A stretch of 64,000 bases of DNA from Mycobacterium sp. Z3061 (lineage in GTDB: Bacteria; Actinomycetota; Actinomycetes; Mycobacteriales; Mycobacteriaceae). Where the stretch lies: assembly GCF_031583025.1 (NCBI RefSeq), contig NZ_CP134062.1, positions 1,612,001 to 1,676,000 on the forward strand. Reading direction: 5' to 3'. The translations under genes were made by a program, and so were the position numbers. Positions 20,793-29,349 of the stretch are shown in pieces. Every line of letters starts with the position of its first letter. Within the stretch, counting starts at the first letter, position 1. A model generated the notes under the pieces. The model did not search any database. It saw nothing but the letters and a program-made list of their open reading frames with translations, and was not told the DNA's origin.

Positions 20793-21554
20793 TCACGCCC
20801 CTAGCGCGAACGCTTCGACCGGCAGAGCGTAGCCGCGCAGGTTCAGCAGGCGTCGCTGCGACATCGCCATGCGGTCGTCGGCCACGCCGGCGGCAACGAG
20901 CAACTCCCCGCCCGCAGCGTGCTGTTGCATCCGCGCGGCGACATTGACCGGATCGCCCAGGGCGGTGAAGTCGACGACGGCGTCACCGACGTTGCCCACG
21001 TACGCGATGCCGGCGTTGACCGCCACACCCAACTCCAGCCACGGCCCCTCGGCGCTGCCGTAACCGACCGCTTGCAGCAGGTCCAATCCGGCCGCGACGG
21101 CATGGCCCCGGTACTGCGGACCGCTGATGCCGCGGACGAAAAACGCCATCACCTCGTCGCCGATCAGTTTGTCGATCACCGCGTCGTGCCGCAGCAGCGT
21201 CTGCGTCGCGGCCCCGTAGAACCGGTTCAGCAGGGCCGCGAAGTCTTTGGCCGCGCCGCGCTGACCCAGCGCGGTGGACCCCCGGACGTCGGCGAACAGC
21301 ACCGCGACGTCCACCTCGGCGCCGCCCGCCGGCAGCGCGTCGCAGCAACGACTGCACAGGTTCGGGTTCTTGCGCGAGGGACTGAACCCGGCGACGGCGA
21401 GAACCCGGCCGGCGGGGCCGCCGAACGGGTTGTTGCACAGCTTGCATCGCGGCGCCGATGGCAGGTAGCGGAACACCCGCCGTGCCTTGACCAGCGATGC
21501 GTGACCGTCGGTGAGGACGCTGTCCCAGGGGTTGTGTTCGATCGCCGTGACCAT
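20793..21554 (-). CDS. Class III adenylyl cyclase with N-terminal zinc ribbon
   Basis: A 253-residue soluble protein. The N-terminal part has C-K-L-C (about 37-40) and C-S-R-C-C (about 67-71), a probable zinc ribbon. The cyclase homology domain spans about 80-250 and holds every canonical residue: metal Asp in F-A-D-V-R-G-S-T, Lys and second Asp in D-K-L-I-G-D-E-V, substrate Asp in V-D-F-T-A-L-G-D, and transition-state Asn and Arg in V-N-V-A-A-R. The Lys/Asp pair predicts ATP rather than GTP as substrate. It is divergent from the HD-GYP/LuxR gene over the shared dyad at 21590 and convergent with secA1. Confidence 0.88.
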   Translation of the reverse strand: MVTAIEHNPWDSVLTDGHASLVKARRVFRYLPSAPRCKLCNNPFGGPAGRVLAVAGFSPSRKNPNLCSRCCDALPAGGAEVDVAVLFADVRGSTALGQRGAAKDFAALLNRFYGAATQTLLRHDAVIDKLIGDEVMAFFVRGISGPQYRGHAVAAGLDLLQAVGYGSAEGPWLELGVAVNAGIAYVGNVGDAVVDFTALGDPVNVAARMQQHAAGGELLVAAGVADDRMAMSQRRLLNLRGYALPVEAFALGA

Positions 21555-21589
21555 GGGCCCAGGCTAGGGCCACGCAACGGGGCGTCACA

Positions 21590-21605
21590 TGGGGCAGTTG
21601 CCCCA
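21590..21605. promoter_or_regulatory. Operator-like dyad TGGGGCA-GT-TGCCCCA
   Basis: A perfect 7+7 dyad in the divergent gap between the cyclase and HD-GYP/LuxR genes. A weaker copy keeping GCA-N3-GCCCCA is at 21612-21623. The same element recurs at 23164-23179 and 26487-26502. The regulator is likely the adjacent LuxR-type protein, but this is inference. Confidence 0.6.
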
Positions 21606-21642
21606 GTAAGTGCAGAAGCCCCATAGAGTGCAGAATGAGGGC

Positions 21643-23166
21643 GTGCGCAAAGCCGAGTTGCTGGCGGCTATATCGCTGGCTATCGACCTCGGTCTGGGTC
21701 AACCGATGGAACACATGCTTCGGTCCACCCTGATCGCAACCCGCGTCGCCGACCGGATGGGTCTGGACGCGGGCCAGCGCGCGACGGTGTACTACGCCAA
21801 TCTGGTGGGCTGGATCGGTTGTCACGCCGATTCCCATGAACTTTCGGCGCTGTTCGGTGACGACATAGCGTTCCGGGCCGACACCTACGGGGTGGATATG
21901 GCCGGCCTGCCGTTCCTGCGTCTGATGGTCAGCCACGTCGGGCGCGGACTGCCCGCGTGGGAACGCGGACTGCGCTCGGCGGCCTTCCTGCTCACCGCCC
22001 GCAACCAGGTGGCCAGCCTGATCAGTTCGCACTGCAGTTCGGCCGGGGTGCTCTCCGATCGGATCGGCCTGGACAGCGAGGTGGGGGCGGCGCTGGCCTA
22101 CATCTTCGAGCGCTGGGACGGCCGGGGAATGCCGAACGGCGCTCGCGGAGAAGACATTCCACTTGAGATCCACATCGTCCACCTGGCCGATGTCATCGAG
22201 GTCCATCTGCGCACGGGCGGCCTGGATCACGCGGTCGAGACCGCCCGGTCCCGCCGTGGCACGCAGTTCAGCCCTGCGGTGGCCGATGTGTTCACCCGCG
22301 ATGCGGCCGCGATCGTCGACGGCCTACTCGAAATAGACGTGTGGACCGCGGCTCTGGCGCAGGCACCCGATCGCGACCGCATCATCGGCGCCGACGAGAT
22401 CAACGAATTACTCAGGGCGATGGCGGATTTCGTCGATCTGAAATGTCCATGCTCACCGGGCTACTCGCGCGGCGTCGCCGATCTCGCGGCCGCGGCGGCC
22501 CGGCACTGCCGCATGCCGCCCGCCGATATCACCCGTCTGTACCGCGCGGGCCTGGTCCAGGGTCTGGGCAGACTGGGTGTGTCCAACCAGATCTGGGAGA
22601 AGAAGGGCCCGCTGAGTACGGCCGAATGGGAGCGGGTACGGATGTACCCCTACCTGACCGGCCGGATCCTGAGCCGGATCGACGGCCTGGAGTCGGTGGT
22701 GTCGGTGGCCACCAAGCACGAGGAACGTATCGACGGATCGGGCTTTCCCCGTAGCCTTTCCGGCAACGAATTGACCCCTCAGGACCGGCTTCTCGCCGCC
22801 GTGGTGGCCTACCGGCAACTGCTCGAACCACGCCCGCAACGGGCCGCCCTCGATCCGGACGCCGCCGCGGCCGAACTGCGCCGGGAGGCGCGCGGCGGAC
22901 GCCTGGACGCCGACTCGGTGGAAGCCGTGCTGGCCGCGGCCGGGCATCGGGCAACCCGGCGCACCTCATGGTCTTCCGGGCTCACCGCCCGGGAGGTGGA
23001 AGTCCTGCGGCTTGTCGCGCAGGGCCGGTCGAACCGTGAAATCGCCAGCCAGTTGTTCATCGCCGAGAAGACCGCGCGCAATCACGTCGAGCGGATCTAC
23101 ACCAAGTTGGGCGTCAACAACCGCACGCAGGCAAGCCTTGCGGCGATCGACCGCGGGATGATTTGA
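21643..23166 (+). CDS. Tandem degenerate HD-GYP regulator with LuxR DNA-binding domain
   Basis: A 507-residue protein with two HD-GYP-like modules and a C-terminal LuxR/GerE helix-turn-helix ([16 protein letters not shown], about residues 447-507). Module one ends in [10 protein letters not shown]. Module two has [10 protein letters not shown] where active enzymes have L-H-D-I-G-K, and [12 protein letters not shown] for the GYP motif. Because the metal-binding HD pair is lost in both, it probably binds a ligand rather than cleaving cyclic di-GMP. I take GTG 21643, 13 bases after a TAGAGT box; in-frame GTGs at 21610 and 21628 are alternatives. Confidence 0.82.
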   Translation: MRKAELLAAISLAIDLGLGQPMEHMLRSTLIATRVADRMGLDAGQRATVYYANLVGWIGCHADSHELSALFGDDIAFRADTYGVDMAGLPFLRLMVSHVGRGLPAWERGLRSAAFLLTARNQVASLISSHCSSAGVLSDRIGLDSEVGAALAYIFERWDGRGMPNGARGEDIPLEIHIVHLADVIEVHLRTGGLDHAVETARSRRGTQFSPAVADVFTRDAAAIVDGLLEIDVWTAALAQAPDRDRIIGADEINELLRAMADFVDLKCPCSPGYSRGVADLAAAAARHCRMPPADITRLYRAGLVQGLGRLGVSNQIWEKKGPLSTAEWERVRMYPYLTGRILSRIDGLESVVSVATKHEERIDGSGFPRSLSGNELTPQDRLLAAVVAYRQLLEPRPQRAALDPDAAAAELRREARGGRLDADSVEAVLAAAGHRATRRTSWSSGLTAREVEVLRLVAQGRSNREIASQLFIAEKTARNHVERIYTKLGVNNRTQASLAAIDRGMI

Positions 23167-23179
23167 GGCAAGCGCCCCA
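23164..23179. promoter_or_regulatory. Operator-like dyad TGAGGCA-AG-CGCCCCA
   Basis: Second clear copy of the shared element, overlapping the stop codon of the HD-GYP/LuxR gene and lying 36 bp before the ABC transporter start. With flanks it matches the 26486 copy at 17 of 19 positions (TTGAGGCA-N2-CGCCCCATG). Confidence 0.6.
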
Positions 23180-23215
23180 TGTAACCGGTCCCGCCGCCGG
23201 CCGATGATCCTCAGC

Positions 23216-24829
23216 ATGACCGCACTAGTACATGCCATCGATGTGAGCCGACGGGTCGGCACACGACAAATCCTGCAGAAACTGTCGCTCCGCATAGAAC
23301 CGGGGGAGCTGGTCGCCATCGCCGGTGGCAGCGGAGCGGGAAAGACCACTCTGCTGAAAATCCTTGCGGGACTGCAGCCGCCGACCGGCGGGGCGGTCTC
23401 GCACAACGTGGCAGGAGAAGGCGCCGGGCGAAAAGCAGGTGTCGGCTACGTGCCCCAGGACGACATCATCCACCTCGAAATGCCGCTCCGCCGCACGCTG
23501 CGCTACGCGGCGCGGCTCCGACTGCCGGCGGGCACCACGGCCGGCGAGGCGGACCGTGCGGTCGAGCAGGTCATGAAGGATCTCGACCTGACCGACCGGG
23601 CCGAGGTGCCGGTGCGTTCGCTGTCCGGCGGCCAGCGCAAGCGCGCCAGCATCGCCGTCGAACTGCTGACCCGCCCGCGCCTGTTCTTCCTCGACGAACC
23701 GACCTCCGGGCTCGACCCCTCGACGGCGGCCGACGTGATGCGGCTGCTGCGCGGCCTGAGTCGGCGCGGGGTGACGGTCGTGCTCACCACGCATGAGCCG
23801 GCCGGCATCGATCAGTGTGACCGGGTGATCTTTCTGGCCCGCGACGGCCGTCTCGCATTCAACGGCAGCCCGGCGAACGCACGCCGGCATTTCGGGGTGC
23901 ACAACCTGGCCGACGTATATGACCGACTGGTCGGTGACTACATCCCGATGGTCGAGCCGATCGCACACCGGACGGGTGCGACGACGCCCGCCGGCCCGGA
24001 AATCAAGCGCCCGAACGCCTTTCGGCAGTGGTGGCTGCTGACGCGCCGCAATGCCGACGTGCTGGTCCGCAACCGGCTGACCCTGGCGGTGCTGCTCGGT
24101 TCACCGGTACTGGTCACGGCCATGATGGCGACGCTGTTCCGGCGCGGGGCGTTCGACCCCGGTGGCGCCGGCGATGTCGGCCCGGCCCAGATCGTCTTCT
24201 GGATCGCGTTCGACGGCTTCTTCTTCGGCCTCACCTACGGTTTGCTGCAAATCGTCGGGGAGATCGCCGTGTTCCGGCGGGAACGCCTTGCCGGGCTCAG
24301 CGTGGCGGCCTACGTGGCGTCCAAGGTCACCGCCTTGCTGCCGGTGCTGGCCGCGGTGAGCGCGGTGCTGCTGCTCGTGCTGCGGGGTCTGGGCCGGTTG
24401 CCGGCCGCCGGATGGCATGTCTACGCCCTGCTGTTCGCGACGATGGTGATCGAAGCGACCTCCGCGCTGGCCCTCGGCCTGCTCGCCTCCGCCGCGGTGC
24501 ACAACGCCGCTCAGGCGGCGCTCGCGCTGCCCATGCTGTGCTTCCCACAGGTGTTGTTCGGCGGCGCCATCGTCCCCGTCGACAAGATGGCCCTGCCGGG
24601 GCGGTTGATGAGCCTCGGCCTGTCCAACCGCCATGCGTTCGAAGCGCTAGGGCGCGATCTGAACCTGGACCGGTTCACCACCACGATGCCGGCCATGTCC
24701 GGCTACCGGGAGACGTTCAGCGGAGGCACCGGTGGAAGCCTGCTGGCGCTGGGCTGCTTCGCGGTCGCACTCACGCTGGCCACGGTGTGGGTACTGGACC
24801 GCAGGTCCGGCGTCAGGTCGGCCGGCTGA
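23216..24829 (+). CDS. ABCG-like transporter, fused ATPase and ABC-2 permease
   Basis: Half-transporter of 537 residues that probably exports a lipid or hydrophobic compound. The N-terminal ATPase (about 1-235) has Walker A G-G-S-G-A-G-K-T-T, signature L-S-G-G-Q-R-K-R and Walker B F-F-L-D-E-P-T-S-G-L-D. The ATPase-before-membrane order with about six C-terminal helices is that of the ABCG/White family; the FHA domains of the related Rv1747 are missing. ATG 23216 gives M-T-A-L-V-H-A; ATG 23204 is also in frame. Its 3' end overlaps the convergent phosphatase gene by 17 bases. Confidence 0.88.
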   Translation: MTALVHAIDVSRRVGTRQILQKLSLRIEPGELVAIAGGSGAGKTTLLKILAGLQPPTGGAVSHNVAGEGAGRKAGVGYVPQDDIIHLEMPLRRTLRYAARLRLPAGTTAGEADRAVEQVMKDLDLTDRAEVPVRSLSGGQRKRASIAVELLTRPRLFFLDEPTSGLDPSTAADVMRLLRGLSRRGVTVVLTTHEPAGIDQCDRVIFLARDGRLAFNGSPANARRHFGVHNLADVYDRLVGDYIPMVEPIAHRTGATTPAGPEIKRPNAFRQWWLLTRRNADVLVRNRLTLAVLLGSPVLVTAMMATLFRRGAFDPGGAGDVGPAQIVFWIAFDGFFFGLTYGLLQIVGEIAVFRRERLAGLSVAAYVASKVTALLPVLAAVSAVLLLVLRGLGRLPAAGWHVYALLFATMVIEATSALALGLLASAAVHNAAQAALALPMLCFPQVLFGGAIVPVDKMALPGRLMSLGLSNRHAFEALGRDLNLDRFTTTMPAMSGYRETFSGGTGGSLLALGCFAVALTLATVWVLDRRSGVRSAG

Positions 24830-26453
24830 GCCGCACCCTACCCACTTCGTCCAGCGCGTCGGCGCCGCGGGGCTGCTCGAACAGCACCTCGGCGCCGCGG
24901 CCGTCCACCAGCAGGGTGGCGATGGTGTTGCCGAACAGGGGACCGCAGGTGTTCACCCAGGACAGCGGAGGCGCCGGAACGTGGCGCAGGCGTGCCCACC
25001 AGCGCGCCAGCTTGGCAGCGGGACGCGTCCAAGCCAGGGTGAACACCGGCTTGACGAACAGCGGCACGTAGTTGTTCACCGGTGAGCACACCAGTTGGTG
25101 CACCGCGGCCTGCTCACCCGACTCACCGGCCCACTCGGCGCGCGCGGCGTAGCTGTGGTGCACGTCGCCGGACAGTACGTTGACGGTGGCCGGCCCCGTG
25201 GAATGACCGGCCACCGATCTAATCAGCTCGGCCAGCCGTTCGAACGATTTGTGGAACGCCGGCCAGTGTTCGAAATCCACTGCCTGGCGCGTCTTTTCGG
25301 CAAGCCTGCCGGGCAGCCCGGGCCGGTCGGCGTTGCGTTCGTTGACCGCTTCCAAGTCTCCGAGGGCGGGCGGCATCAGCCAGGGCACCGACGTGGCCAG
25401 CATCAGGTGGTCCAATTCGTCGAGGCCGTCGCAGACCTGTGACTGCACCCAGTCGAACTCGTGCTCGCCGATCATCATGCGTTGGCCCGAGTCCAGGATC
25501 CGGCCGTTGCGTGAGTCGATCATGATGAGCCGGCTACGGCCGAAATCCCATCGGTAGCTGAACCTAACGCCCTTGTTGCCGTCCACCTCTGCGTCGGCGC
25601 GGTCGGCCAGCTCGACCAGGTGTGGCCAGCAGTCACCGTCGGTCGCCAGCAGGCGCCGGTAGTCCTCGTCCGCGGCCAGCTCAGCCGGGCTCAGGTTGCC
25701 CAGGTGCTGATACACCCAGTAAGAGGCCAGCCCGGCTCTGATCCGGTCGCGCCACCACGGTTTCTCCTGCATGTCGGCCCGCCAGGAAGACGACGTGTTC
25801 CAGTCGTCCCTGATGTCGTGGTCGTCGAAGATCATCGCGGTGGGAACCGTGGACATCAGCCACCTGATCTCGGGGTCGCTCCACGAATGACGGTACAGCC
25901 GTTCATATTCGGTGAAACTCACCACCTCGTCCGGGGGACGCTTGGCCCGCTTGGCCCGGCCGCGGCGGCCGGCCAGCCGTCGCCGCGCCTCTGGTGTCAG
26001 CTCATCCGCGTACAACTGGTCGCCGAGCAGGATGAGCGCCTCGGGCCAGTCTTCGGTCGGCTGGGTGGCCATCCGGGCGGCGTACACGTCCAGCGCGTCG
26101 AACCCGAGTTTCGACTCGATGCTCGAGTCGTCGGTCTTGGGGTACCGGCACGATCCGAAGATCGCCCGCAGCCGATGGGTGGATTCCGGCCCCCGGGTCC
26201 GGATGACGCTCGGCGGGAACGTTGAATCCGGCAGCGGCCAAACCACTTCGCCGTTGCACCTGACGTCGTATTCGGTGACCGTGTCCGGAGTCAGCCCGGT
26301 CACCGTCACCAGCGCGTAGTGGTGATCCTGCACGGCGAACGTCCGGGCCGATCCGCCCAGTACCTGCACCGTTGCCGCACTGTCGGTTTGGACCCACACC
26401 AGCGCGGTCGTATCGGACACGTGCCGCAACGCCGGGCCGAGCAAGAGTGCCAT
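24813..26453 (-). CDS. PhoD-like alkaline phosphatase/phosphodiesterase
   Basis: Metallophosphatase of the PhoD-like family, 546 residues. An N-terminal fibronectin-like beta domain (about 1-90) is followed by the catalytic domain with G-S-C-R-Y, L-G-D-Q-L-Y-A-D-E, F-D-D-H-D-I-R-D-D-W-N and L-S-G-D-V-H-H-S-Y, which supply Asp, Asn and His ligands for the metal centre. No Tat signal or other export signal is visible, so it may act in the cytoplasm, unlike classical Bacillus PhoD. It is divergent from the mddA-like gene over the dyad at 26487, which ties it to the neighbouring signalling block. Confidence 0.88.
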   Translation of the reverse strand: MALLLGPALRHVSDTTALVWVQTDSAATVQVLGGSARTFAVQDHHYALVTVTGLTPDTVTEYDVRCNGEVVWPLPDSTFPPSVIRTRGPESTHRLRAIFGSCRYPKTDDSSIESKLGFDALDVYAARMATQPTEDWPEALILLGDQLYADELTPEARRRLAGRRGRAKRAKRPPDEVVSFTEYERLYRHSWSDPEIRWLMSTVPTAMIFDDHDIRDDWNTSSSWRADMQEKPWWRDRIRAGLASYWVYQHLGNLSPAELAADEDYRRLLATDGDCWPHLVELADRADAEVDGNKGVRFSYRWDFGRSRLIMIDSRNGRILDSGQRMMIGEHEFDWVQSQVCDGLDELDHLMLATSVPWLMPPALGDLEAVNERNADRPGLPGRLAEKTRQAVDFEHWPAFHKSFERLAELIRSVAGHSTGPATVNVLSGDVHHSYAARAEWAGESGEQAAVHQLVCSPVNNYVPLFVKPVFTLAWTRPAAKLARWWARLRHVPAPPLSWVNTCGPLFGNTIATLLVDGRGAEVLFEQPRGADALDEVGRVRLSRPT

Positions 26454-26486
26454 TCAACCACCCTACGGGCGGGCGGCGGTCCAAGT

Positions 26487-26502
26487 TGAGGCATCCGCCC
26501 CA
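26487..26502. promoter_or_regulatory. Operator-like dyad TGAGGCA-TC-CGCCCCA
   Basis: Third clear copy of the shared element, in the 84-bp divergent gap between the PhoD-like and MddA-like genes. It lies 34 bp from the phosphatase start and 36 bp from the methyltransferase start, so one bound regulator could control both. Confidence 0.6.
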
Positions 26503-26537
26503 TGCCCACACGCATGGTCTCGCCGAACAATCAGCCC

Positions 26538-27308
26538 ATGAAACGCTATCTGACAATCTGTTACGGCACCCTGAGCTACCTGGTGTTCCTGGTCGCCTTC
26601 CTGTACGCCGTCGGCTTCGTCGGCGCAATCCTGGTGCCGCGCAACGTAAACACCGGAATCAGCGCACCCTTGTGGCAGGCGCTGCTGATCAATTCGGCGC
26701 TGCTCGGCCTGTTCGGCGTGCAGCACAGTGTGATGGCCCGTCCGGCGTTCAAACGCTGGTGGACTCGATGGGTGCCGACGACGATCGAGCGCAGCACCTA
26801 TGTGTTGCTGGCCAGTTCGGTGCTGCTGGTGCTCTACTGGCAGTGGCGCAGCATGCCGGTGCATGTCTGGGAGGTGCGGCAACCGGCCGGGCGCTGGGTG
26901 ATTTGGGTGTTGTTCTGGGTCGGATGGGCGACGGTGTTGGCCTCGACCTTCATGATCAATCATTTCGACCTGTTCGGGTTGCGGCAGGTCTATCTCGCCT
27001 GGCGAGGGAATCCATACAACGACTTGGGTTTTCGCACTCATCTGCTCTACCGGTTGGTGCGTCACCCGATCATGCTCGGCTTTCTGGTGGCGTTCTGGGC
27101 GGCGCCGACGATGACAGCGGGGCACCTGCTGTTCGCCATCGGTACCACGGCCTACATCCTGATCGCCCTGCAGCTGGAAGAGCGCGACCTGACGGCGCAG
27201 CTCGGCGAGCAGTACCGCGACTACCGTCGCCGGGTTCCGATGCTGGTTCCCCGCGTCCGGCGATCAGCCGATGTGCAGGGCTACCACCAGCCATCGGCCG
27301 GGAGGTAG
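26538..27308 (+). CDS. mddA: Membrane S-methyltransferase, MddA type (NnrU/ICMT-like)
   Basis: A 256-residue polytopic membrane protein with about six hydrophobic segments, of the isoprenylcysteine-methyltransferase-like/NnrU group. The C-terminal catalytic signature is visible: L-V-R-H-P-I-M-L-G-F and L-E-E-R-D-L-x-x-x-x-G-E-Q-Y-R-D-Y. The M. tuberculosis homologue in this neighbourhood, Rv3238c as I recall, is the methanethiol S-methyltransferase that makes dimethyl sulfide. ATG 26538 gives M-K-R-Y-L and a membrane-protein N-terminus; the earlier in-frame ATG 26502 would begin inside the operator. The substrate is an inference from homology. Confidence 0.75.
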   Translation: MKRYLTICYGTLSYLVFLVAFLYAVGFVGAILVPRNVNTGISAPLWQALLINSALLGLFGVQHSVMARPAFKRWWTRWVPTTIERSTYVLLASSVLLVLYWQWRSMPVHVWEVRQPAGRWVIWVLFWVGWATVLASTFMINHFDLFGLRQVYLAWRGNPYNDLGFRTHLLYRLVRHPIMLGFLVAFWAAPTMTAGHLLFAIGTTAYILIALQLEERDLTAQLGEQYRDYRRRVPMLVPRVRRSADVQGYHQPSAGR

Positions 27309-27788
27309 CTGCTCCACCCGGCAGGCGATCGCGTGGACCCGCTCGCCGCGACTGTACGAGCCGAATACCTCGGCGGCGTCGTCACCGAGGGCAGGCTGGA
27401 CCCGCATCCGGCGCAACACCGCGGCGCCGGGCGTCCCGGCCGTGGCCCGGCCGACCGCCAGCACCGCGTCGACCAGTGACGGCGCCAGCACCGTGCCGAG
27501 TTGGGCGGCCGGGCGGCGCCGGTCGATGACCTCCAGCACGCGGCGCAGCGCGGCGTCGGCGAAGGCGGCCGCCTGGCGCATCCGTGGCGACAGCGGCGTC
27601 TTCGGCGCCGGGCGAGGACGCGGGCGCGGGACCGACGCCGGCGATGAGGGCCGGCAGCGCGGCGCGTCAGGGCCGGGCGGGTGCGCCGGCGGTTCGTAGT
27701 CGATCACCGGCGTTACGGCGGTGTCGGAAACGGGCACCCGTGGAGAGTGGCAGACGATCGCCGGTCTGCGGTATTCACCCGCCGGCAT
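27264..27788 (-). CDS. Rv3235-family conserved protein
   Basis: Protein of unknown function, 174 residues from ATG 27788; ATG 27863 would give 199 and GTG 27737 would give 157. The N-terminal half is disordered and Pro/Arg-rich. The C-terminal half (from about A-A-A-F-A-D-A-A-L-R-R-V-L) is folded and conserved in the actinobacterial Rv3235 family, ending in a beta strand W-L-V-V-A-L-H-I-G. It is divergent from the WS/DGAT gene, as Rv3235 is from Rv3234c, and runs 45 bases into the convergent mddA-like gene. Confidence 0.7.
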   Translation of the reverse strand: MPAGEYRRPAIVCHSPRVPVSDTAVTPVIDYEPPAHPPGPDAPRCRPSSPASVPRPRPRPAPKTPLSPRMRQAAAFADAALRRVLEVIDRRRPAAQLGTVLAPSLVDAVLAVGRATAGTPGAAVLRRMRVQPALGDDAAEVFGSYSRGERVHAIACRVEQLPPGRWLVVALHIG

Positions 27789-27908
27789 TGATCCACAAGC
27801 GCCGTGGGCGCCAGCCCCGACCTTCGCGGACCCGCGAATGCGGTTACCGTGGGGCGACTGCATGATCCCGAAAACGAAAGGCGACGACTTGAGGAGGACC
27901 GAGCCGCG

Positions 27909-29318
27909 ATGGTGACTCGCTTGTCCACTGCGGACGCGTCCTTCTACCGGCTGGAAAACACGGCGACCCCGATGTACGTCGGTTCGCTGTCGATCCTGCG
28001 GCGCCCGCGATCCGGATTGAGCTATGAGACGCTGCTGGCCACCGTCGAACAGCGGTTACCGCAGATCCCGCGGTACCGCCAGAAGGTGCGCGAGGTCAAG
28101 TTCGGCATGGCGCGGCCGGTGTGGATCGACGACCGCGACTTCGACATCACCTATCACGTGCGGCGGTCGGCGCTGCCGTCCCCGGGCAGCGACGAGCAAC
28201 TGCACGAACTGATCGCGCGGCTGGCTGCGCGGCCGTTGGACAAGTCGCGGCCGTTGTGGGAGATGTACCTCGTCGAAGGCCTGGCCAAGAACCGCATCGC
28301 GCTGTACACCAAATCGCATCAGGCGCTGATCAACGGGATGGGCGCGCTCGAGATCAACCATGTGATCGCCGACCGGACGCGGCGCTCGCCGTCGTTTCCA
28401 GAGGACATCTGGGTCCCCGAGCGCGACCCCGGCAGCACCCGGTTGATGATCGGCGCGATCGGCGACTGGATCGCGGGCCCGGGCACGCAGATGCGCGCCG
28501 TGGGGTCCTCGCTGGCGGGGCTGGTGACCAGCTCGACCCAGCTCATGGAGGCCGGCCGCCGGGTGTTCGACATCGCGCGCACGGTCGCGCGCGGTACCGC
28601 GCCCAGCAGCCCGCTCAACGCTCCCGTGTCGCGCAATCGGCGCTTCACGGTCGCGCGCGGCAAGCTCGACGATTACCGCGCGGTGCGGGCGCGCTACGAC
28701 TGCGACATCAACGACGTGGTGCTCGCCGTGGTGACCGGGGCGCTGGGCAACTGGCTGATGTCGCGCGGGGAGGCGGTTTCGTCGACGGCGACGGTGCGCG
28801 CGCTCGCGCCGCTGTCGGTGTACGCCGACGAACAACTCGACTCGACCGGCCCGGGCCAGGCGATGAGCGAAGTGACACCGTTCCTCGTCGACCTGCCGGT
28901 GGGGGAAGGCAACGCGGTGGTGCGGCTGTCGCAGATCGCCCATGCCACCGAGTCCAACCCAGCAGCATCCAGCAGGGTGGACGCGAGGACCATCGTCACG
29001 TTGTCCGGGTTCGCCCCGCCGACTTTGCACGCGATGGGAATCCGGGTGGCGACCAGCTTTGCGGCCCGCTCCTACAACCTGCTCATCACCAACGCGCCGG
29101 GCGCGCAGTCGCAGATGTACATCGCCGGCACCAAGTTGCTGGAAACCTATGCGGTGCCGCCGTTGCTGCACAATCAGGCACTGGCGATCAGTGTCACCTC
29201 CTACAACGGGATGCTGTATTTCGGGATCAACGCCGACCGCGACGCCATGAGCGACGTCGACCTGCTGCCGGGTCTGCTGAACCAGGCACTGGACGAGCTG
29301 CTGGAAGCTTCCCGGTAG
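27909..29318 (+). CDS. WS/DGAT acyltransferase homologue with degenerate active site
   Basis: A 469-residue member of the wax ester synthase/diacylglycerol acyltransferase family, equal in length to M. tuberculosis Rv3234c (tgs3) plus Rv3233c, so it looks like the unbroken form. The expected H-H-x3-D-G motif reads S-H-Q-A-L-I-N-G (His137, Gln138, Asn142, Gly143): the catalytic second His and the Asp are replaced. The conserved C-terminal N-A-P-G and an S-x-x-x-Y-N-G-M-L-like stretch remain. GAGGAGG (27892-27898) stands ten bases before the ATG. It may be inactive or use another mechanism. ppk2 follows. Confidence 0.85.
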   Translation: MVTRLSTADASFYRLENTATPMYVGSLSILRRPRSGLSYETLLATVEQRLPQIPRYRQKVREVKFGMARPVWIDDRDFDITYHVRRSALPSPGSDEQLHELIARLAARPLDKSRPLWEMYLVEGLAKNRIALYTKSHQALINGMGALEINHVIADRTRRSPSFPEDIWVPERDPGSTRLMIGAIGDWIAGPGTQMRAVGSSLAGLVTSSTQLMEAGRRVFDIARTVARGTAPSSPLNAPVSRNRRFTVARGKLDDYRAVRARYDCDINDVVLAVVTGALGNWLMSRGEAVSSTATVRALAPLSVYADEQLDSTGPGQAMSEVTPFLVDLPVGEGNAVVRLSQIAHATESNPAASSRVDARTIVTLSGFAPPTLHAMGIRVATSFAARSYNLLITNAPGAQSQMYIAGTKLLETYAVPPLLHNQALAISVTSYNGMLYFGINADRDAMSDVDLLPGLLNQALDELLEASR

Positions 29319-29335
29319 TTCGGCGCGGGTACCGA

Positions 29336-29341
29336 TAACAT
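29336..29341 (+). promoter_or_regulatory. -10 box of ppk2
   Basis: TAACAT lies eight bases before the GTG at 29350, close enough for a leaderless or near-leaderless transcript. There is no Shine-Dalgarno sequence. Confidence 0.4.
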
Positions 29342-29349
29342 CCATTGAT

